The notes: a model not told the origin generated them from the sequence alone. Shown: positions 18,204-28,257, counted from the first letter of the stretch. The stretch: DNA of 64,000 nucleotides from Lacinutrix sp. (GCF_029238095.1 NZ_JAQWGS010000026.1:62001-126000), one strand, 5' to 3'. Made by a program: numbers and translations.

Positions 18204-19090
18204 AATTGCTCAGGATAAATAGTATTTTTGGTTAAAGTACGTATTGCATTTTTAACATCTAATGCATCTTCATTATATGTAATACCAAACCATTGAGAAT
18301 CTGTTAGTAATACTTTAAAATACTGAGAAGTATTATTTGTACAGGTGTTTACTATTGTGGTAATATAAAATTCTTTGGTGTTATCGTTTCCGTGATTTTC
18401 TAAAAAAGCAATAAACTCATTTTCTGCAATATCAAATATTTTAGGTGTGAAACCCCAAAAATTCATAGATACAATTGTGTCTTCACTTATTTTAATTTCA
18501 GTATTACTTTCAACTTTATAATACAATGCTTTGTCTTTTTGGTAAATATGTGTTCTCTCTATAATATCTCTCAAATTATTTTCAGTATCCAAAAAACATT
18601 CACCTCTGGACACATACCCATTTTTAGATAAAGTATTTTTTAGTTTATAGCCAATACAATAGTTTTTCTGTCCTGGTGCATTAAACAAATTAGTATACAT
18701 AAGTTTAAAAGTAGCGCGTCCATAAAAATCGTCTGCATTTATAAGCGCAAAATTTCCTTCAATGTGATTTTTTAATTTTAATAATGCATGTCCTGTACCA
18801 TATGGCTTCTGCCTTTTTGGATATTTTAGAATGAGTTCTGGAGAATGTTGTACTACGAATTCTAAGCTAATATTTTGAGGTAATTTACCTAAATAACGCT
18901 CTTGAAAGACACTAAGTGTTTGAGAACTCACTATAATAACAATGCTATTAAAACCTGCTGAAATAGCATCAAAAATAGAATAATCCATTATTGAGTTATT
19001 GTTATTATTTATAGCATACAATTGTTTTAAACTTCCAAAACGAGAGCCTAAACCTGCAGCCATTATTGCAAGAGTTCTTTTTTTTGTCAT
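18197..19090 (-). CDS. Sugar-1-phosphate nucleotidyltransferase
   Basis: This 297-aa NTP_transferase-fold protein has the nucleotide-binding A-A-G-L-G-S-R-F-G (about 11-19) and the metal-site N-A-D-D-F-Y-G (about 117-123). With the kinase it probably makes UDP-HexNAc from HexNAc-1-phosphate. An Asn run (about 28-32, N-N-N-N-N-S) occupies the loop that follows K-Q-L, where homologs usually have Gly/Pro-type residues. This low-complexity insert lies near the active site and may be neutral. A palindromic terminator lies between this gene and the upstream skp-like gene, so the kinase/transferase pair appears to be its own unit. Confidence 0.8.
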   Translation of the reverse strand: MTKKRTLAIMAAGLGSRFGSLKQLYAINNNNNSIMDYSIFDAISAGFNSIVIIVSSQTLSVFQERYLGKLPQNISLEFVVQHSPELILKYPKRQKPYGTGHALLKLKNHIEGNFALINADDFYGRATFKLMYTNLFNAPGQKNYCIGYKLKNTLSKNGYVSRGECFLDTENNLRDIIERTHIYQKDKALYYKVESNTEIKISEDTIVSMNFWGFTPKIFDIAENEFIAFLENHGNDNTKEFYITTIVNTCTNNTSQYFKVLLTDSQWFGITYNEDALDVKNAIRTLTKNTIYPEQLW

Positions 19091-19121
19091 TGAAAATAGA
19101 TATTACAAAAACTAAATAAAC

Positions 19122-19143
19122 AAAAAAACACCTCAATTGAGGT
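19122..19143 (-). terminator. Rho-independent terminator after the skp-like gene
   Basis: A perfect 14-bp palindrome ACCTCAATTGAGGT (19130-19143) is followed, on the minus strand, by GTTTTTTTG. It ends the transcript of the skp-like gene before the nucleotidyltransferase start at 19090. Confidence 0.7.
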
Positions 19144-19169
19144 ATTTTTAATAAAAATTATAAAAACGC

Positions 19170-19688
19170 TTACTTTTTAGCTTCAGCAATAACAAGGTCA
19201 CTAATATCTGTTTTTTCTTCAGCATAGAGTATTACACTATTACCATCAATTTGAGAATTAATAACATGTGTATAACTATTTTGCTTTGCAACAACTTTAA
19301 TTAAAACTCCAATTCTTTCATATATAGGTTTTAAAAGTTCATCTTTTTTAATGTTAATGGCAGTTTGAATATCAGCTTCAAAGCCCTGAATACCTCTTTC
19401 TATTTGTAATAACTTAACTTCTGTTTCTTTTTTCTTTTCTGGAGCCAAACTTGCTACATTTTTTTCATAGGCTTTTAATTGTGCATTATAATCTACAACC
19501 AAAGAATCTCTTGTTTTAACTAATTTATCTTTTACAATATCTAGATCTGCTTGCGCTTTAACGGTTTCAGGCATATTTCCTAAAATATATTCAATATCAG
19601 CATAACCAACTTTAAGGTTTGTTTGTCCAAAAGCTGTAAAAGCCATCATATTAAATAAAAAAATCGAAAGTATTAATTTTTGTTTCAT
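19170..19688 (-). CDS. OmpH/Skp family periplasmic chaperone
   Basis: This 172-aa protein has a signal peptide (1-21, ends F-G-Q). Then comes a short beta segment typical of Skp (L-K-V-G-Y-A-D-I-E-Y-I-L, about 24-35), long charged helical coiled-coil arms (about 40-125), and a C-terminal strand pair. Skp trimers hold outer-membrane proteins unfolded during transit of the periplasm. It is monocistronic by context, with a terminator just downstream. It is not beside bamA here, so it may be an extra paralogue. Confidence 0.85.
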   Translation of the reverse strand: MKQKLILSIFLFNMMAFTAFGQTNLKVGYADIEYILGNMPETVKAQADLDIVKDKLVKTRDSLVVDYNAQLKAYEKNVASLAPEKKKETEVKLLQIERGIQGFEADIQTAINIKKDELLKPIYERIGVLIKVVAKQNSYTHVINSQIDGNSVILYAEEKTDISDLVIAEAKK

Positions 19689-19789
19689 TGTGTTTTAATT
19701 TATTTTTAAATGTAAAAGCAACAATCTTGCCGCAATAAAAAAAAATTCCAAGATTAGTTTGAAATGGTTTGTAAAAATAGTGTTTTTTT

Positions 19790-20275
19790 TTAAAATCTAT
19801 ATCTCAATCCTAATGCTAAGTCAAAATCTAAATCGTTTCTAAAATCTCCAAAACCAATCTCTGGTCTAACATCTAAAGAGAGCTGAATAGGAATATCAAA
19901 ATTATACTCTATACCTACGTTTCCAGCTGCAAATAAGAATGTTTCACTTTCGTCTTTTAAAGGAGTAGGAAGCTCGTAGCTATAATTTCCTATTCCTCCA
20001 CCAGCTCCAGCATAACAGTTAAAATCACCTTCTAATTGCCAAACCCACTGGTATAAACCAGTTAGTTTAAATCCATCATAATTGTTGCCAGATCTAATAC
20101 CTAAATCTAATTCTAGTCGGTTATTTTTACCAAGAGCTCTTTGGAAAGAGATCTCTCCTCCAAAACCATCGTTATCTCCAATTCTTAATCCTATTGCATT
20201 TTTAGAAATTTCTTGAGCAGCAACATTTAATCCAAATCCAAGAGTAACTACTAATAATAAAAATTTATTTTTCAT
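19790..20275 (-). CDS. Small outer-membrane beta-barrel protein of unknown function
   Basis: This 161-aa protein has a signal peptide (1-20, ends V-A-A-Q). Its mature part has alternating hydrophobic strands, Gly and aromatic turns and a C-terminal aromatic residue (L-R-Y-R-F), the mark of proteins inserted by the BAM machine. It probably folds as an eight-stranded barrel. No partner is evident: the Skp-like gene is about 100 bp downstream on the same strand, and the upstream gene is divergent. Confidence 0.75.
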   Translation of the reverse strand: MKNKFLLLVVTLGFGLNVAAQEISKNAIGLRIGDNDGFGGEISFQRALGKNNRLELDLGIRSGNNYDGFKLTGLYQWVWQLEGDFNCYAGAGGGIGNYSYELPTPLKDESETFLFAAGNVGIEYNFDIPIQLSLDVRPEIGFGDFRNDLDFDLALGLRYRF

Positions 20276-20386
20276 CTTTTTATGTTTTTATATCTTTTCG
20301 ATTTACAATTATTGTAATTTTCTACTAAAATAATTGTACTAATGTATGGTTAAAAGTTATTAATAAATTATAAATTTAGCTTAATA

Positions 20387-23293
20387 ATGAATGATAAAAA
20401 AGAAGCATTAAAAAATTTAGAAAAAAACATTGAAGGCGAATTGCATTATAGCGATTTAATGAAACGTCTTTATGCTACAGATGCTTCTGTATATAGACTT
20501 TTACCATTAGCCGTCGCTTTCCCTAAGTCTAAAAATGACATTAAGAGGCTTTTAGATTTTGCATTCAAAAACAGTACTTCTTTAATTCCTAGAACTGCAG
20601 GAACCTCTTTAGCAGGACAATGTGTAGGAAGTGGTATTGTTGTAGATGTTTCTAAATATTTTACAAAAATTTTAAATATAAACGAAAGCAATCAAACCGT
20701 TACAGTGCAACCAGGAGTGGTTAGAGACGAACTTAATAATTACCTTAAACCTTTTGGCTTGTTTTTTGGCCCAAATACGTCAACTTCTAATCGTTGCATG
20801 ATTGGTGGTATGGTTGGTAATAATTCCTCAGGAACTACTTCTATTAAGTATGGAGTAACAAGAGATAAGGTTATTGAACTTAAAACTATTTTAAGCGATG
20901 GAAGTGAAGCTGTTTTTGGTGAATTGTCTGCAGTGGAACTTCAAAATAAAACCAAATTAAATACTTTAGAAGGTACTATTTATAAAACTATTTTAAGTGA
21001 ATTGTCCTCTAATGAAGTAAAAAACGAAATCATCAACAACTTTCCAAAACCAGAAATACATAGAAGAAATACTGGTTATGCTATAGATGAGCTTATTAAC
21101 ACAACCGAAGCTTTTAACCTCTGTAAACTTTTAGCAGGCAGTGAAGGCACTTTGGCATTTACTACAGAAATAACGCTTAAATTAGATAAGTTGCCACCTC
21201 CTCAAAGTATTATGGTTGCTGCACATTTTAAGTCTATTAACGATTGTTTAATGGCAGTTACACCAGTAATGAAGCATAATTTGTTTACTTGTGAGATGAT
21301 GGATAAAACCATTCTAGACTGTACAAAAAATAATAAAACCCAAACCGAAAATAGGCAATTTATTTCTGGCGATCCTAAAGCTATTTTAATGTGCGAAGTT
21401 AAAAGTCACACCATAGAAGATGTGAAAATACAAGCCAATAGCCTTATAAAAACACTTGAGAATAAAAGCTTGAGCTATGCAAATATTAGTCTAGAAAACG
21501 AAGCCATAGAAAAAGCCAACACATTAAGAAAAGCAGGATTAGGCTTATTGGGAAACATTATTGGAGATAAAAAAGCAGTGGCATGTATAGAAGATACAGC
21601 AGTCGCACTACCAGATTTAGCAAGTTATATCTCAGAATTCTCAGTTTTAATGGAAGGCTACAAACAAGACGCAGTGTATTATGCACATGCAGGAGCTGGA
21701 GAAATTCATTTAAGACCTATTTTAAATCTTAAAAAGAAAGAGGACGTTATTTTGTTTAGAAAAATCACAACAGATGTTGCTGCTTTAGTTAAAAAGTATA
21801 AAGGCTCTTTTAGTGGTGAACATGGTGATGGTATTGTTAGAGCAGAGTTTATAAAATATATGATTGGTGATTTTAATTACCAACTATTAAAACGCATTAA
21901 AACAGTATTTGACCCTCATAACATTTTTAATCCAGGAAAGATTGTAGATGCATTACCAATGGATGAAAATTTACGCTATCAAGTTGATAGAATAGAGCCA
22001 GAAATAGAAACATTTTTAGATTTTTCAGCTTCTGAAGGTATTTTAAGAGAGGCTGAAAAATGTAATGGCTCTGGAGATTGTAGAAAATTGCCAGAATTTG
22101 GTGGTACAATGTGCCCAAGTTATAGAGCCACTAGAGACGAAAAAGATACAACAAGAGCTCGTGCAAATGCTTTACGAGAATATTTAACACATTCTGATAA
22201 AGCGAATGCTTTTAATCATGAAGAATTAAAACAAGTTTTCGATTTATGCTTAAGTTGTAAAGCTTGCGCAAGCGAATGTCCAAGCAGTGTGGATGTTGCA
22301 AGTTTAAAAGCAGAATTTCAATACCAATACCAAAAAGAAAATGGTGTTAGTTTAAGAACAAAATTATTTGCTTACAACAACAAACTAAATACTGTTGGAA
22401 GTCATTTTCCACGACTATCAAACTTATTATTTTCTAATGTCTTTACAGCTTCAATACTTAAAAAAACACTTAAAGTTGCCAAAGAAAGAAACTTACCTTT
22501 AATTTCAAGTAAAAGTTTAAAAAAAGAGTTTCAAATAATTAAAAATGATATAGTTGAAAGAAATTTTATTAAAACAGTTTATTTATTTAATGATGAGTTT
22601 ACAAATCATTTAGACACTGTAATTGGAATAGATACAATTACACTTTTACAAGCGTTAAACTATAATGTTAAGATGCTAAACAATAGCGAATCTGGTCGTG
22701 CTTTTTTATCTAAAGGACTATTAGAACAAGCCAAAAAAGTTGCTAATAAAAATGTAGAAATTTATAAAGATATCATTTCAATTAAAACTCCACTTATTGG
22801 CATCGAACCTTCAGCGATTTTGACTTTTAAAGATGAATATTTGAAATTAGCAGACGACAAAACATCAGCTAAAAACATTTCTAATAACACTTATTTAATT
22901 GAGGAATTCTTAAGTAATGAGATAGCTATTGGAAATATTAACGCTTCTCAATTTACATCTAAAGCAAAAACAATTAAATTTCATGGCCATTGCCACCAAA
23001 AAGCACAAAGCAATCAAATCTATAGTTTTAATGTATTAAACTTACCCAAAAACTATAAAGTAACTATAATACCTAGTGGTTGCTGTGGTATGGCAGGAAG
23101 TTTTGGTTACGAAATAGAGCACTATAAAATAAGTATGCAAATAGGAGAACAAACCTTATTTCCGGCAATTAGAAAGGCAGATAAAAGCACGATAATTTCC
23201 GCAAATGGTACCAGTTGTAGGCATCAAATAAAAGATGGCACAAATAGAGTAGCTTTACATCCTGTTAGCATATTAAAGGAAGCTTTAATATAA
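20387..23293 (+). CDS. FAD-linked D-2-hydroxyacid dehydrogenase fused to a GlcF-like Fe-S module
   Basis: This 968-aa fusion has an FAD_binding_4 (GlcD-like) domain at about residues 35-270, with P-R-T-A-G-T-S-L-A-G-Q and N-N-S-S-G, and an FAD oxidase C-terminal domain to about 520. The ferredoxin part has C-N-G-S-G-D-C (about 560) and C-L-S-C-K-A-C (about 622). The cysteine-rich C-terminal part has H-G-H-C-H (about 866) and S-G-C-C-G-M-A-G-S (about 900). It should oxidise a D-2-hydroxyacid such as D-lactate or glycolate and pass electrons to the quinone pool. No signal peptide or membrane helix is seen, so it is cytosolic or peripheral. The substrate cannot be told from sequence. Confidence 0.87.
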   Translation: MNDKKEALKNLEKNIEGELHYSDLMKRLYATDASVYRLLPLAVAFPKSKNDIKRLLDFAFKNSTSLIPRTAGTSLAGQCVGSGIVVDVSKYFTKILNINESNQTVTVQPGVVRDELNNYLKPFGLFFGPNTSTSNRCMIGGMVGNNSSGTTSIKYGVTRDKVIELKTILSDGSEAVFGELSAVELQNKTKLNTLEGTIYKTILSELSSNEVKNEIINNFPKPEIHRRNTGYAIDELINTTEAFNLCKLLAGSEGTLAFTTEITLKLDKLPPPQSIMVAAHFKSINDCLMAVTPVMKHNLFTCEMMDKTILDCTKNNKTQTENRQFISGDPKAILMCEVKSHTIEDVKIQANSLIKTLENKSLSYANISLENEAIEKANTLRKAGLGLLGNIIGDKKAVACIEDTAVALPDLASYISEFSVLMEGYKQDAVYYAHAGAGEIHLRPILNLKKKEDVILFRKITTDVAALVKKYKGSFSGEHGDGIVRAEFIKYMIGDFNYQLLKRIKTVFDPHNIFNPGKIVDALPMDENLRYQVDRIEPEIETFLDFSASEGILREAEKCNGSGDCRKLPEFGGTMCPSYRATRDEKDTTRARANALREYLTHSDKANAFNHEELKQVFDLCLSCKACASECPSSVDVASLKAEFQYQYQKENGVSLRTKLFAYNNKLNTVGSHFPRLSNLLFSNVFTASILKKTLKVAKERNLPLISSKSLKKEFQIIKNDIVERNFIKTVYLFNDEFTNHLDTVIGIDTITLLQALNYNVKMLNNSESGRAFLSKGLLEQAKKVANKNVEIYKDIISIKTPLIGIEPSAILTFKDEYLKLADDKTSAKNISNNTYLIEEFLSNEIAIGNINASQFTSKAKTIKFHGHCHQKAQSNQIYSFNVLNLPKNYKVTIIPSGCCGMAGSFGYEIEHYKISMQIGEQTLFPAIRKADKSTIISANGTSCRHQIKDGTNRVALHPVSILKEALI

Positions 23294-23313
23294 TTACTCT
23301 TAAAAGTTATGAT

Positions 23314-24177
23314 TTATTCAGCAAGAGAATAGTCTGCTAATGCTTGCAAAACAGAAGTAGAACCACTTGCGGGAATTGGTAAATTAACTCCTGCTGCTTC
23401 TAGTGCTGTAATAGCTGTAGCACTAATTTGGTAATTGGTATTCGAGTCTGCCTGAACCAAACCAATATCTTCTACATAATAATTTGTAGAAACTAAAATA
23501 TCCTGTGCATTTAAAATAGATAAAGGAAAAGAAATACCTGCCACAGTTATAGTTGTTGAAACACTAAGATTTAAAGTCATTTTAGAAGAAACCACATTAG
23601 AAAAAGATGTTCCATTAAGGTTTAAGTTTTCAGAATGACCTAAGGCAGTAGACTTTAGTTGATAGGCTATGGTTAAAGGAAAACCATTAAAATCCTGTGT
23701 AATAGAATTAGAATTTGAAGCTAATTGGGTATTATTGTTTGCTTCTATGTTGTATAGTATAAAATTATTTAATGCAATATCAAAATCGATTAAATCTGTG
23801 ATTTCTGCAGGTAATTCTAATGCACCATCTACAGCTAAAGTAGTATCAGATTTTGTTAAAGTTCCGCTAGCAAGCAATCCAATTATTGGTCCATTTGCAG
23901 CCAAACCATCATTTACATCTAGCATTGCAGTTGTTACAGTTTCTGCCACAACATACAAACTATCCAGACTAACAATATTTTGGTTGGTTGTATTATCTGT
24001 ACTTGTTACATCGTACTTCCAATAATTATTTACTGTAGAAGGAAAATAATTACCTTCAATTATATTACCTCCATTGTTGTTGTTATTGTTTGTATTACTA
24101 TCATTATTATCCTCAGAACATGAAACAATAAAAAGCATTGCAATTAATGGCAGAATGATGTGTTTTAAGTTTTTCAT
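23314..24177 (-). CDS. Lipoprotein of unknown function with Asn-rich linker
   Basis: This 287-aa protein has a lipoprotein signal (M-K-N-L-K-H-I-I-L-P, then F-I-V-S-C-S-E-D-N, Cys at about 20) and a low-complexity Asn linker (about 23-38). The body is strand-rich with N-Y-W-K-Y-D-V near the start, a pattern often seen in surface or outer-membrane lipoproteins of Flavobacteria. The function is unknown. It is convergent with the dehydrogenase gene, with a 20-bp gap. Confidence 0.75.
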   Translation of the reverse strand: MKNLKHIILPLIAMLFIVSCSEDNNDSNTNNNNNNGGNIIEGNYFPSTVNNYWKYDVTSTDNTTNQNIVSLDSLYVVAETVTTAMLDVNDGLAANGPIIGLLASGTLTKSDTTLAVDGALELPAEITDLIDFDIALNNFILYNIEANNNTQLASNSNSITQDFNGFPLTIAYQLKSTALGHSENLNLNGTSFSNVVSSKMTLNLSVSTTITVAGISFPLSILNAQDILVSTNYYVEDIGLVQADSNTNYQISATAITALEAAGVNLPIPASGSTSVLQALADYSLAE

Positions 24178-24296
24178 TGGGTTGGGTTTATTTTATCATT
24201 TGTAAAAGTAAAATTTTAAAGAAGAATACCTAATAAAGTATTATACAATTTTTGTTTCTGTGATATAACTTTTACATTAGCATAAATTAAATTTAT

Positions 24297-25355
24297 ATGG
24301 CAGGAAATACCTTTGGTAAACTTTTTAATATTACAACATTTGGCGAGTCTCATGGAGTTGCCATTGGTGGTGTAATAGATGGTTGTCCACCAAATATAGT
24401 TTTAGATTTTGAGGCTATTCAAAAGGAGATGAATCGACGTAAGCCAGGTCAATCTGCAATAGTAACACAGCGTAAAGAACCAGACGAAGTTAAATTTTTA
24501 TCTGGAATTTTTGAAGGCAAAACAACCGGAACTCCAATAGGTTTTGTAATAGAAAATGCAAACCAGAAATCCAAAGATTATTCTCACATAAAAGAGTCTT
24601 ATAGACCAAGTCATGCCGATTATGTGTACGATAAAAAGTATGGTCATCGCGATTATCGTGGAGGAGGAAGAAGTTCTGCCAGAGAAACAGCAAGTAGAGT
24701 AGTTGCAGGAGCAATAGCCAAGCAATTATTAAAAAATATTAAAATTAATGCATTTACCTCTTCAGTTGGAGAGATTTTTATTAATAAGCCCTATCAAGAT
24801 TTAGATTTCTCTAAAATTGAATCTAACGACATTAGATGTCCAGATCAAGACGCAGCAGATAAAATGATTGCTCGTATTAAAGAAATACGTAAAGAAGGAG
24901 ACACCATAGGTGGAACTATTACTTGCGTTATTCAAAATGTACCTGTCGGCTTGGGAGAACCTGTTTTTGATAAATTACATGCAGATTTAGGCAAAGCCAT
25001 GTTATCTATTAATGCCGTAAAAGGCTTTGAATATGGAAGTGGTTTTTGTGGTGCCAAAATGAAAGGGAGCGAACATAACGATTTGTATAATAAAGATGGT
25101 ACTACTAAAACTAATTTATCTGGTGGTATTCAAGGCGGAATAAGCAATGGTATGGATATCTATTTTAGAGTAGCCTTTAAGCCGGTTGCTACAATAATGC
25201 AAAAGCAAGAGACTATAGATAAAGATGGTAATAGTGTTGAAATGCAAGGTAAAGGACGTCATGATCCTTGTGTTGTTCCAAGAGCAGTCCCAATTGTAGA
25301 AGCAATGGCAGCATTGGTCTTAGCAGATTTCTGGTTGTTGAATAAAATGTATTAG
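24297..25355 (+). CDS. aroC: Chorismate synthase
   Basis: This 352-aa enzyme should convert EPSP to chorismate using reduced FMN, the last step of the shikimate pathway. All family signatures are present: G-E-S-H-G near the start (16-20), the R[12 protein letters not shown] block (about 120-135) and the C-terminal [13 protein letters not shown]. Length is normal. It is preceded by a 119-bp intergenic region and followed, after 30 bp, by a small membrane-protein gene. Confidence 0.96.
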   Translation: MAGNTFGKLFNITTFGESHGVAIGGVIDGCPPNIVLDFEAIQKEMNRRKPGQSAIVTQRKEPDEVKFLSGIFEGKTTGTPIGFVIENANQKSKDYSHIKESYRPSHADYVYDKKYGHRDYRGGGRSSARETASRVVAGAIAKQLLKNIKINAFTSSVGEIFINKPYQDLDFSKIESNDIRCPDQDAADKMIARIKEIRKEGDTIGGTITCVIQNVPVGLGEPVFDKLHADLGKAMLSINAVKGFEYGSGFCGAKMKGSEHNDLYNKDGTTKTNLSGGIQGGISNGMDIYFRVAFKPVATIMQKQETIDKDGNSVEMQGKGRHDPCVVPRAVPIVEAMAALVLADFWLLNKMY

Positions 25356-25385
25356 ATATTCTTGCGATAGCAGAAATTTCATAGA

Positions 25386-25649
25386 TTGACAGAAGCAGAA
25401 AGAAATTTAGAAAATCGTAAAATTAAACCTTTATCAAAAAGTGAGTGGTTGACTTATTTCTTTTTTCCTTTAAAAAGTGAAAGTTATATTGGCTCTAAAA
25501 CAAAATCGTTTAATGAGATTGAATATGAACGATTTAAAAAATTTAGTTTTGATAAAAAGCAGAAAGAGTCAGCTAATGCACAAGGTTGTGGATGTCTTTT
25601 TTACTTGTTTATTTTTCTAACACTTATCATTATTAAAATAATATACTAA
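25386..25649 (+). CDS. Small membrane-anchored protein of unknown function
   Basis: This 87-aa frame starts at TTG (25386), with no ATG available. It has a charged N-terminal half (L-E-N-R-K-I-K-P-L), the segment S-E-W-L-T-Y-F-F-F-P-L, then a cysteine pair (G-C-G-C, about 68-71) leading into one C-terminal membrane helix (about 72-86). I recognise it only as a type of small tail-anchored protein found in Flavobacteria. It may be cotranscribed with aroC. Confidence 0.5.
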   Translation: MTEAERNLENRKIKPLSKSEWLTYFFFPLKSESYIGSKTKSFNEIEYERFKKFSFDKKQKESANAQGCGCLFYLFIFLTLIIIKIIY

Positions 25650-25654
25650 CATTT

Positions 25655-25676
25655 AATTCCTCCGAAAGTAGGAATT
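25655..25676. repeat. Short intergenic palindrome (REP-like)
   Basis: AATTCCT (25655-25661) and AGGAATT (25670-25676) form a 7-bp hairpin with an 8-nt loop in the 78-bp gap before the symporter gene. It resembles the AATTCCTGC-type extragenic palindromes scattered in Flavobacteriaceae (from memory). It has no T tract, so it is not a typical terminator. Confidence 0.35.
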
Positions 25677-25727
25677 CACTATAAAAACTAACTAACAACA
25701 AGCTTCTCGCTTTCTTGAGAAAAACGT

Positions 25728-27056
25728 ATGAAAAAACTAGCATTACACTGGAAAATAATTATTGGAATGGTATTAGGTATCCTCTTTGGCTTTGCTATGA
25801 ATAGCATTGGTGCAGATGGAAGATTATTTGTTTCCAATTGGATTGCACCTTTTGGGACCATATTTATCAACCTTTTAAAGTTAATAGCTGTACCATTAAT
25901 TTTAGCATCTTTAATTAAAGGAATTTCAGACTTAAAAGATATTTCTAAGATAAAAAGCATGGGTTTACGCACCATATTAATCTATGTTGGCACTACCTTA
26001 ATTGCTATTATTATTGGTTTATCTATAGTTAATATAATAAAACCAGGTGCAGGAATGTCTCAAGACACTATTGAGAATATTAAGCTAAAATACGAAAATG
26101 ATGCTGGTGTTACAGATAAATTAGCAAAAGCATCTGCACAAAATGATGCAGGTCCATTACAAGCTTTAGTTGATATATTTCCAAGCAATATTTTTACTGC
26201 TTTAGGCGAAGCAAAAATGCTTCAGGTAATTTTCTTTGCACTATTTGTTGGTATTTGTTTGCTATTAATTCCTGAGAAAAAAGCTAAGCCATTGATTAAG
26301 TTTTTCGATTCGCTTAACGAAGTTGTTATGAAGATGGTAGATTTAATAATGCTTTTTGCACCTTATGCAGTGTTTGCTTTGATGGCAAATGTAATTATTG
26401 CTTTCGATGATACAGAGATATTAATAAAGCTATTGGCATATGCTGGTTGTGTTGTTTTAGGTTTAGCTTTAATGATTGGTTTCTATTTAATTTTAATAAA
26501 AGTGTACACTAAAAAATCACCATTATGGTTTTTAAAAGAAATTAGTCCTGCTCAATTACTAGCGTTCTCAACAAGTTCAAGTGCTGCTACTTTACCAGTA
26601 ACTATGGAACGTGTAGAAGAACATTTAGGTGTAGATAAAGAAGTTTCTGGATTTGTATTACCTGTTGGAGCTACAGTAAATATGGATGGAACCAGTTTGT
26701 ATCAAGGTATTGCAGCTGTATTTATTATGCAAGTTATTTGGCCAGAAGGCTTAACATTTACAAATCAATTAGTAATTATTGCAACTGCTTTATTAGCCTC
26801 TATAGGAAGTGCAGCTGTACCAAGTGCTGGAATGGTTATGTTAGTTATAGTTTTAGAGTCTATTGGTTTTCCTGCAGAATTATTACCTATTGGTTTGGCA
26901 TTAATATTCGCGGTAGATAGACCTTTAGATATGTGTAGAACAGTTGTAAATGTAACTGGAGATGCTACTGTTTCTATGATGGTTGCAAAATCTTTAGATA
27001 AATTACACGAACCAAAACCTAAAGAATGGGATGATAATTATGAAGCTGTTAAATAA
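25728..27056 (+). CDS. Dicarboxylate/amino acid:cation symporter (DAACS family)
   Basis: This 442-aa inner-membrane transporter has the family's serine-rich S-T-S-S-S-A-A-T-L-P (HP1, about residues 281-290), N-M-D-G-T-S-L-Y (about 321-328) and a late A-V-D-R-P-L-D-M-C-R-T motif in which Asp and Arg set substrate choice (about 395-405). It takes up aspartate, glutamate or C4-dicarboxylates with Na+ or H+. It lies 60 bp upstream of the ATP-grasp gene, so it may supply an amino acid to that cluster, though shared transcription is unproven. Confidence 0.9.
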   Translation: MKKLALHWKIIIGMVLGILFGFAMNSIGADGRLFVSNWIAPFGTIFINLLKLIAVPLILASLIKGISDLKDISKIKSMGLRTILIYVGTTLIAIIIGLSIVNIIKPGAGMSQDTIENIKLKYENDAGVTDKLAKASAQNDAGPLQALVDIFPSNIFTALGEAKMLQVIFFALFVGICLLLIPEKKAKPLIKFFDSLNEVVMKMVDLIMLFAPYAVFALMANVIIAFDDTEILIKLLAYAGCVVLGLALMIGFYLILIKVYTKKSPLWFLKEISPAQLLAFSTSSSAATLPVTMERVEEHLGVDKEVSGFVLPVGATVNMDGTSLYQGIAAVFIMQVIWPEGLTFTNQLVIIATALLASIGSAAVPSAGMVMLVIVLESIGFPAELLPIGLALIFAVDRPLDMCRTVVNVTGDATVSMMVAKSLDKLHEPKPKEWDDNYEAVK

Positions 27057-27116
27057 ATTTTATCTAACCAATTATTATCAATAAATTTATAAAAACCAAT
27101 AATCAAAAATAAAATT

Positions 27117-28154
27117 ATGAATATTTGCTTTATAATGTATCCTTGGAAAGAGATAGATCCAGAAAACGATACCAGTCTCGCACTTATTAAAGAATGTGTT
27201 AAAAGAGGTCATGGTGTTGCTATGTGTACTCCTGCAAACTTAACTATTAGAGATAGTGTTACCAATGCTTTTTGCAGAGTAATTAATAGAATGGAAAAAG
27301 TACCATCAACCCTAAAAAGCTTTTACGCAAAAGCAACTTTAAGAGAAGAAATGTTACCTCTTGCAGGTTTTGATGCCATTTTTTTTAGAGCAAATCCACC
27401 TTTAGATCCTATTATGCTTAATTTTTTAGACTCGGTAAAAGACGATGTTTTTATTATTAACTCGCTTCAAGGTATGCGAGAAGCAAATAACAAATTATAT
27501 ACAGCAGCTTTTGGTGATGCGCATAGTAACATTATACCAAATACGCATGTATCTAAAAATAAAGACTATTTAGTAAGACAGATAAAGGAATCTAAAGCAG
27601 ATAAAATGATTATTAAGCCACTAAATGGTTTTGGTGGTTCTGGAGTTATTTTAATAGAAAAATCCGCTATGAATAACATCAATTCTTTATTAGATTTTTA
27701 CATAAACAGTAGTGATGGTAGTTCAAATTACGTTATTCTACAAGATTATATAGAAGGTGCAGATCAAGGTGATGTAAGAATTTTAATGCTTAATGGAGAA
27801 GCTATTGGTGCCATGAAACGCGTACCAGGATCTGATGATCATCGCTCGAATGTTTCAGCTGGTGGTAGTATTGCAAAACACACGCTAACTAAAACGGAAA
27901 AAGCATTGTGCAAGCAAATTGGTCCTAAATTAGTTAAAGATGGCCTGTATTTTGTAGGTATAGATGTTATAGGTGGAAAATTGGTAGAAGTAAATGTTAT
28001 GTCTCCAGGTGGTATAACTTACATGAATAAAGTATACAAAAACAAAGTAAAAATACAAGAGAAGGTTATTGATTTTCTAGAAAGTAAAGTTGTTGATAAT
28101 TTACAGGCATTCGATAGACGTTCTAGATTACGTAAAAGAGTAGAAGATGCTTAA
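27117..28154 (+). CDS. GshB-like ATP-grasp ligase
   Basis: This 345-aa protein is built like prokaryotic glutathione synthetase: an N-terminal substrate domain (M-N-I-C-F-I-M-Y-P-W, about 1-120), then an ATP-grasp domain with K-P-L-N-G-F-G-G-S-G-V (about 162-172), R-I-L-M-L-N-G-E (about 220), and the metal-binding E-V-N-V-M-S-P-G-G (about 290-298). Such enzymes join a carboxylate to an amine through an acyl phosphate. Because the organism has bshA and no gshA is visible, true glutathione synthesis is doubtful. The downstream amidohydrolase and QEGLA genes suggest a peptide-type product. Substrates are unknown. Confidence 0.82.
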   Translation: MNICFIMYPWKEIDPENDTSLALIKECVKRGHGVAMCTPANLTIRDSVTNAFCRVINRMEKVPSTLKSFYAKATLREEMLPLAGFDAIFFRANPPLDPIMLNFLDSVKDDVFIINSLQGMREANNKLYTAAFGDAHSNIIPNTHVSKNKDYLVRQIKESKADKMIIKPLNGFGGSGVILIEKSAMNNINSLLDFYINSSDGSSNYVILQDYIEGADQGDVRILMLNGEAIGAMKRVPGSDDHRSNVSAGGSIAKHTLTKTEKALCKQIGPKLVKDGLYFVGIDVIGGKLVEVNVMSPGGITYMNKVYKNKVKIQEKVIDFLESKVVDNLQAFDRRSRLRKRVEDA

Positions 28155-28257
28155 TTATTGTTATATTTAATATCAATTATATATTAAATCTTGCACCTTG
28201 TTTTACAAGAAAACATGTCCTGATTTTTTTAAACATAAATTAAGAACCATATTAAAA

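Noticed and set aside
27117-28154. Calling the ATP-grasp gene glutathione synthetase (gshB)
   Set aside because: No gshA is visible, bacillithiol genes are present, and the neighbours point to other chemistry; only the fold-level label is supported.
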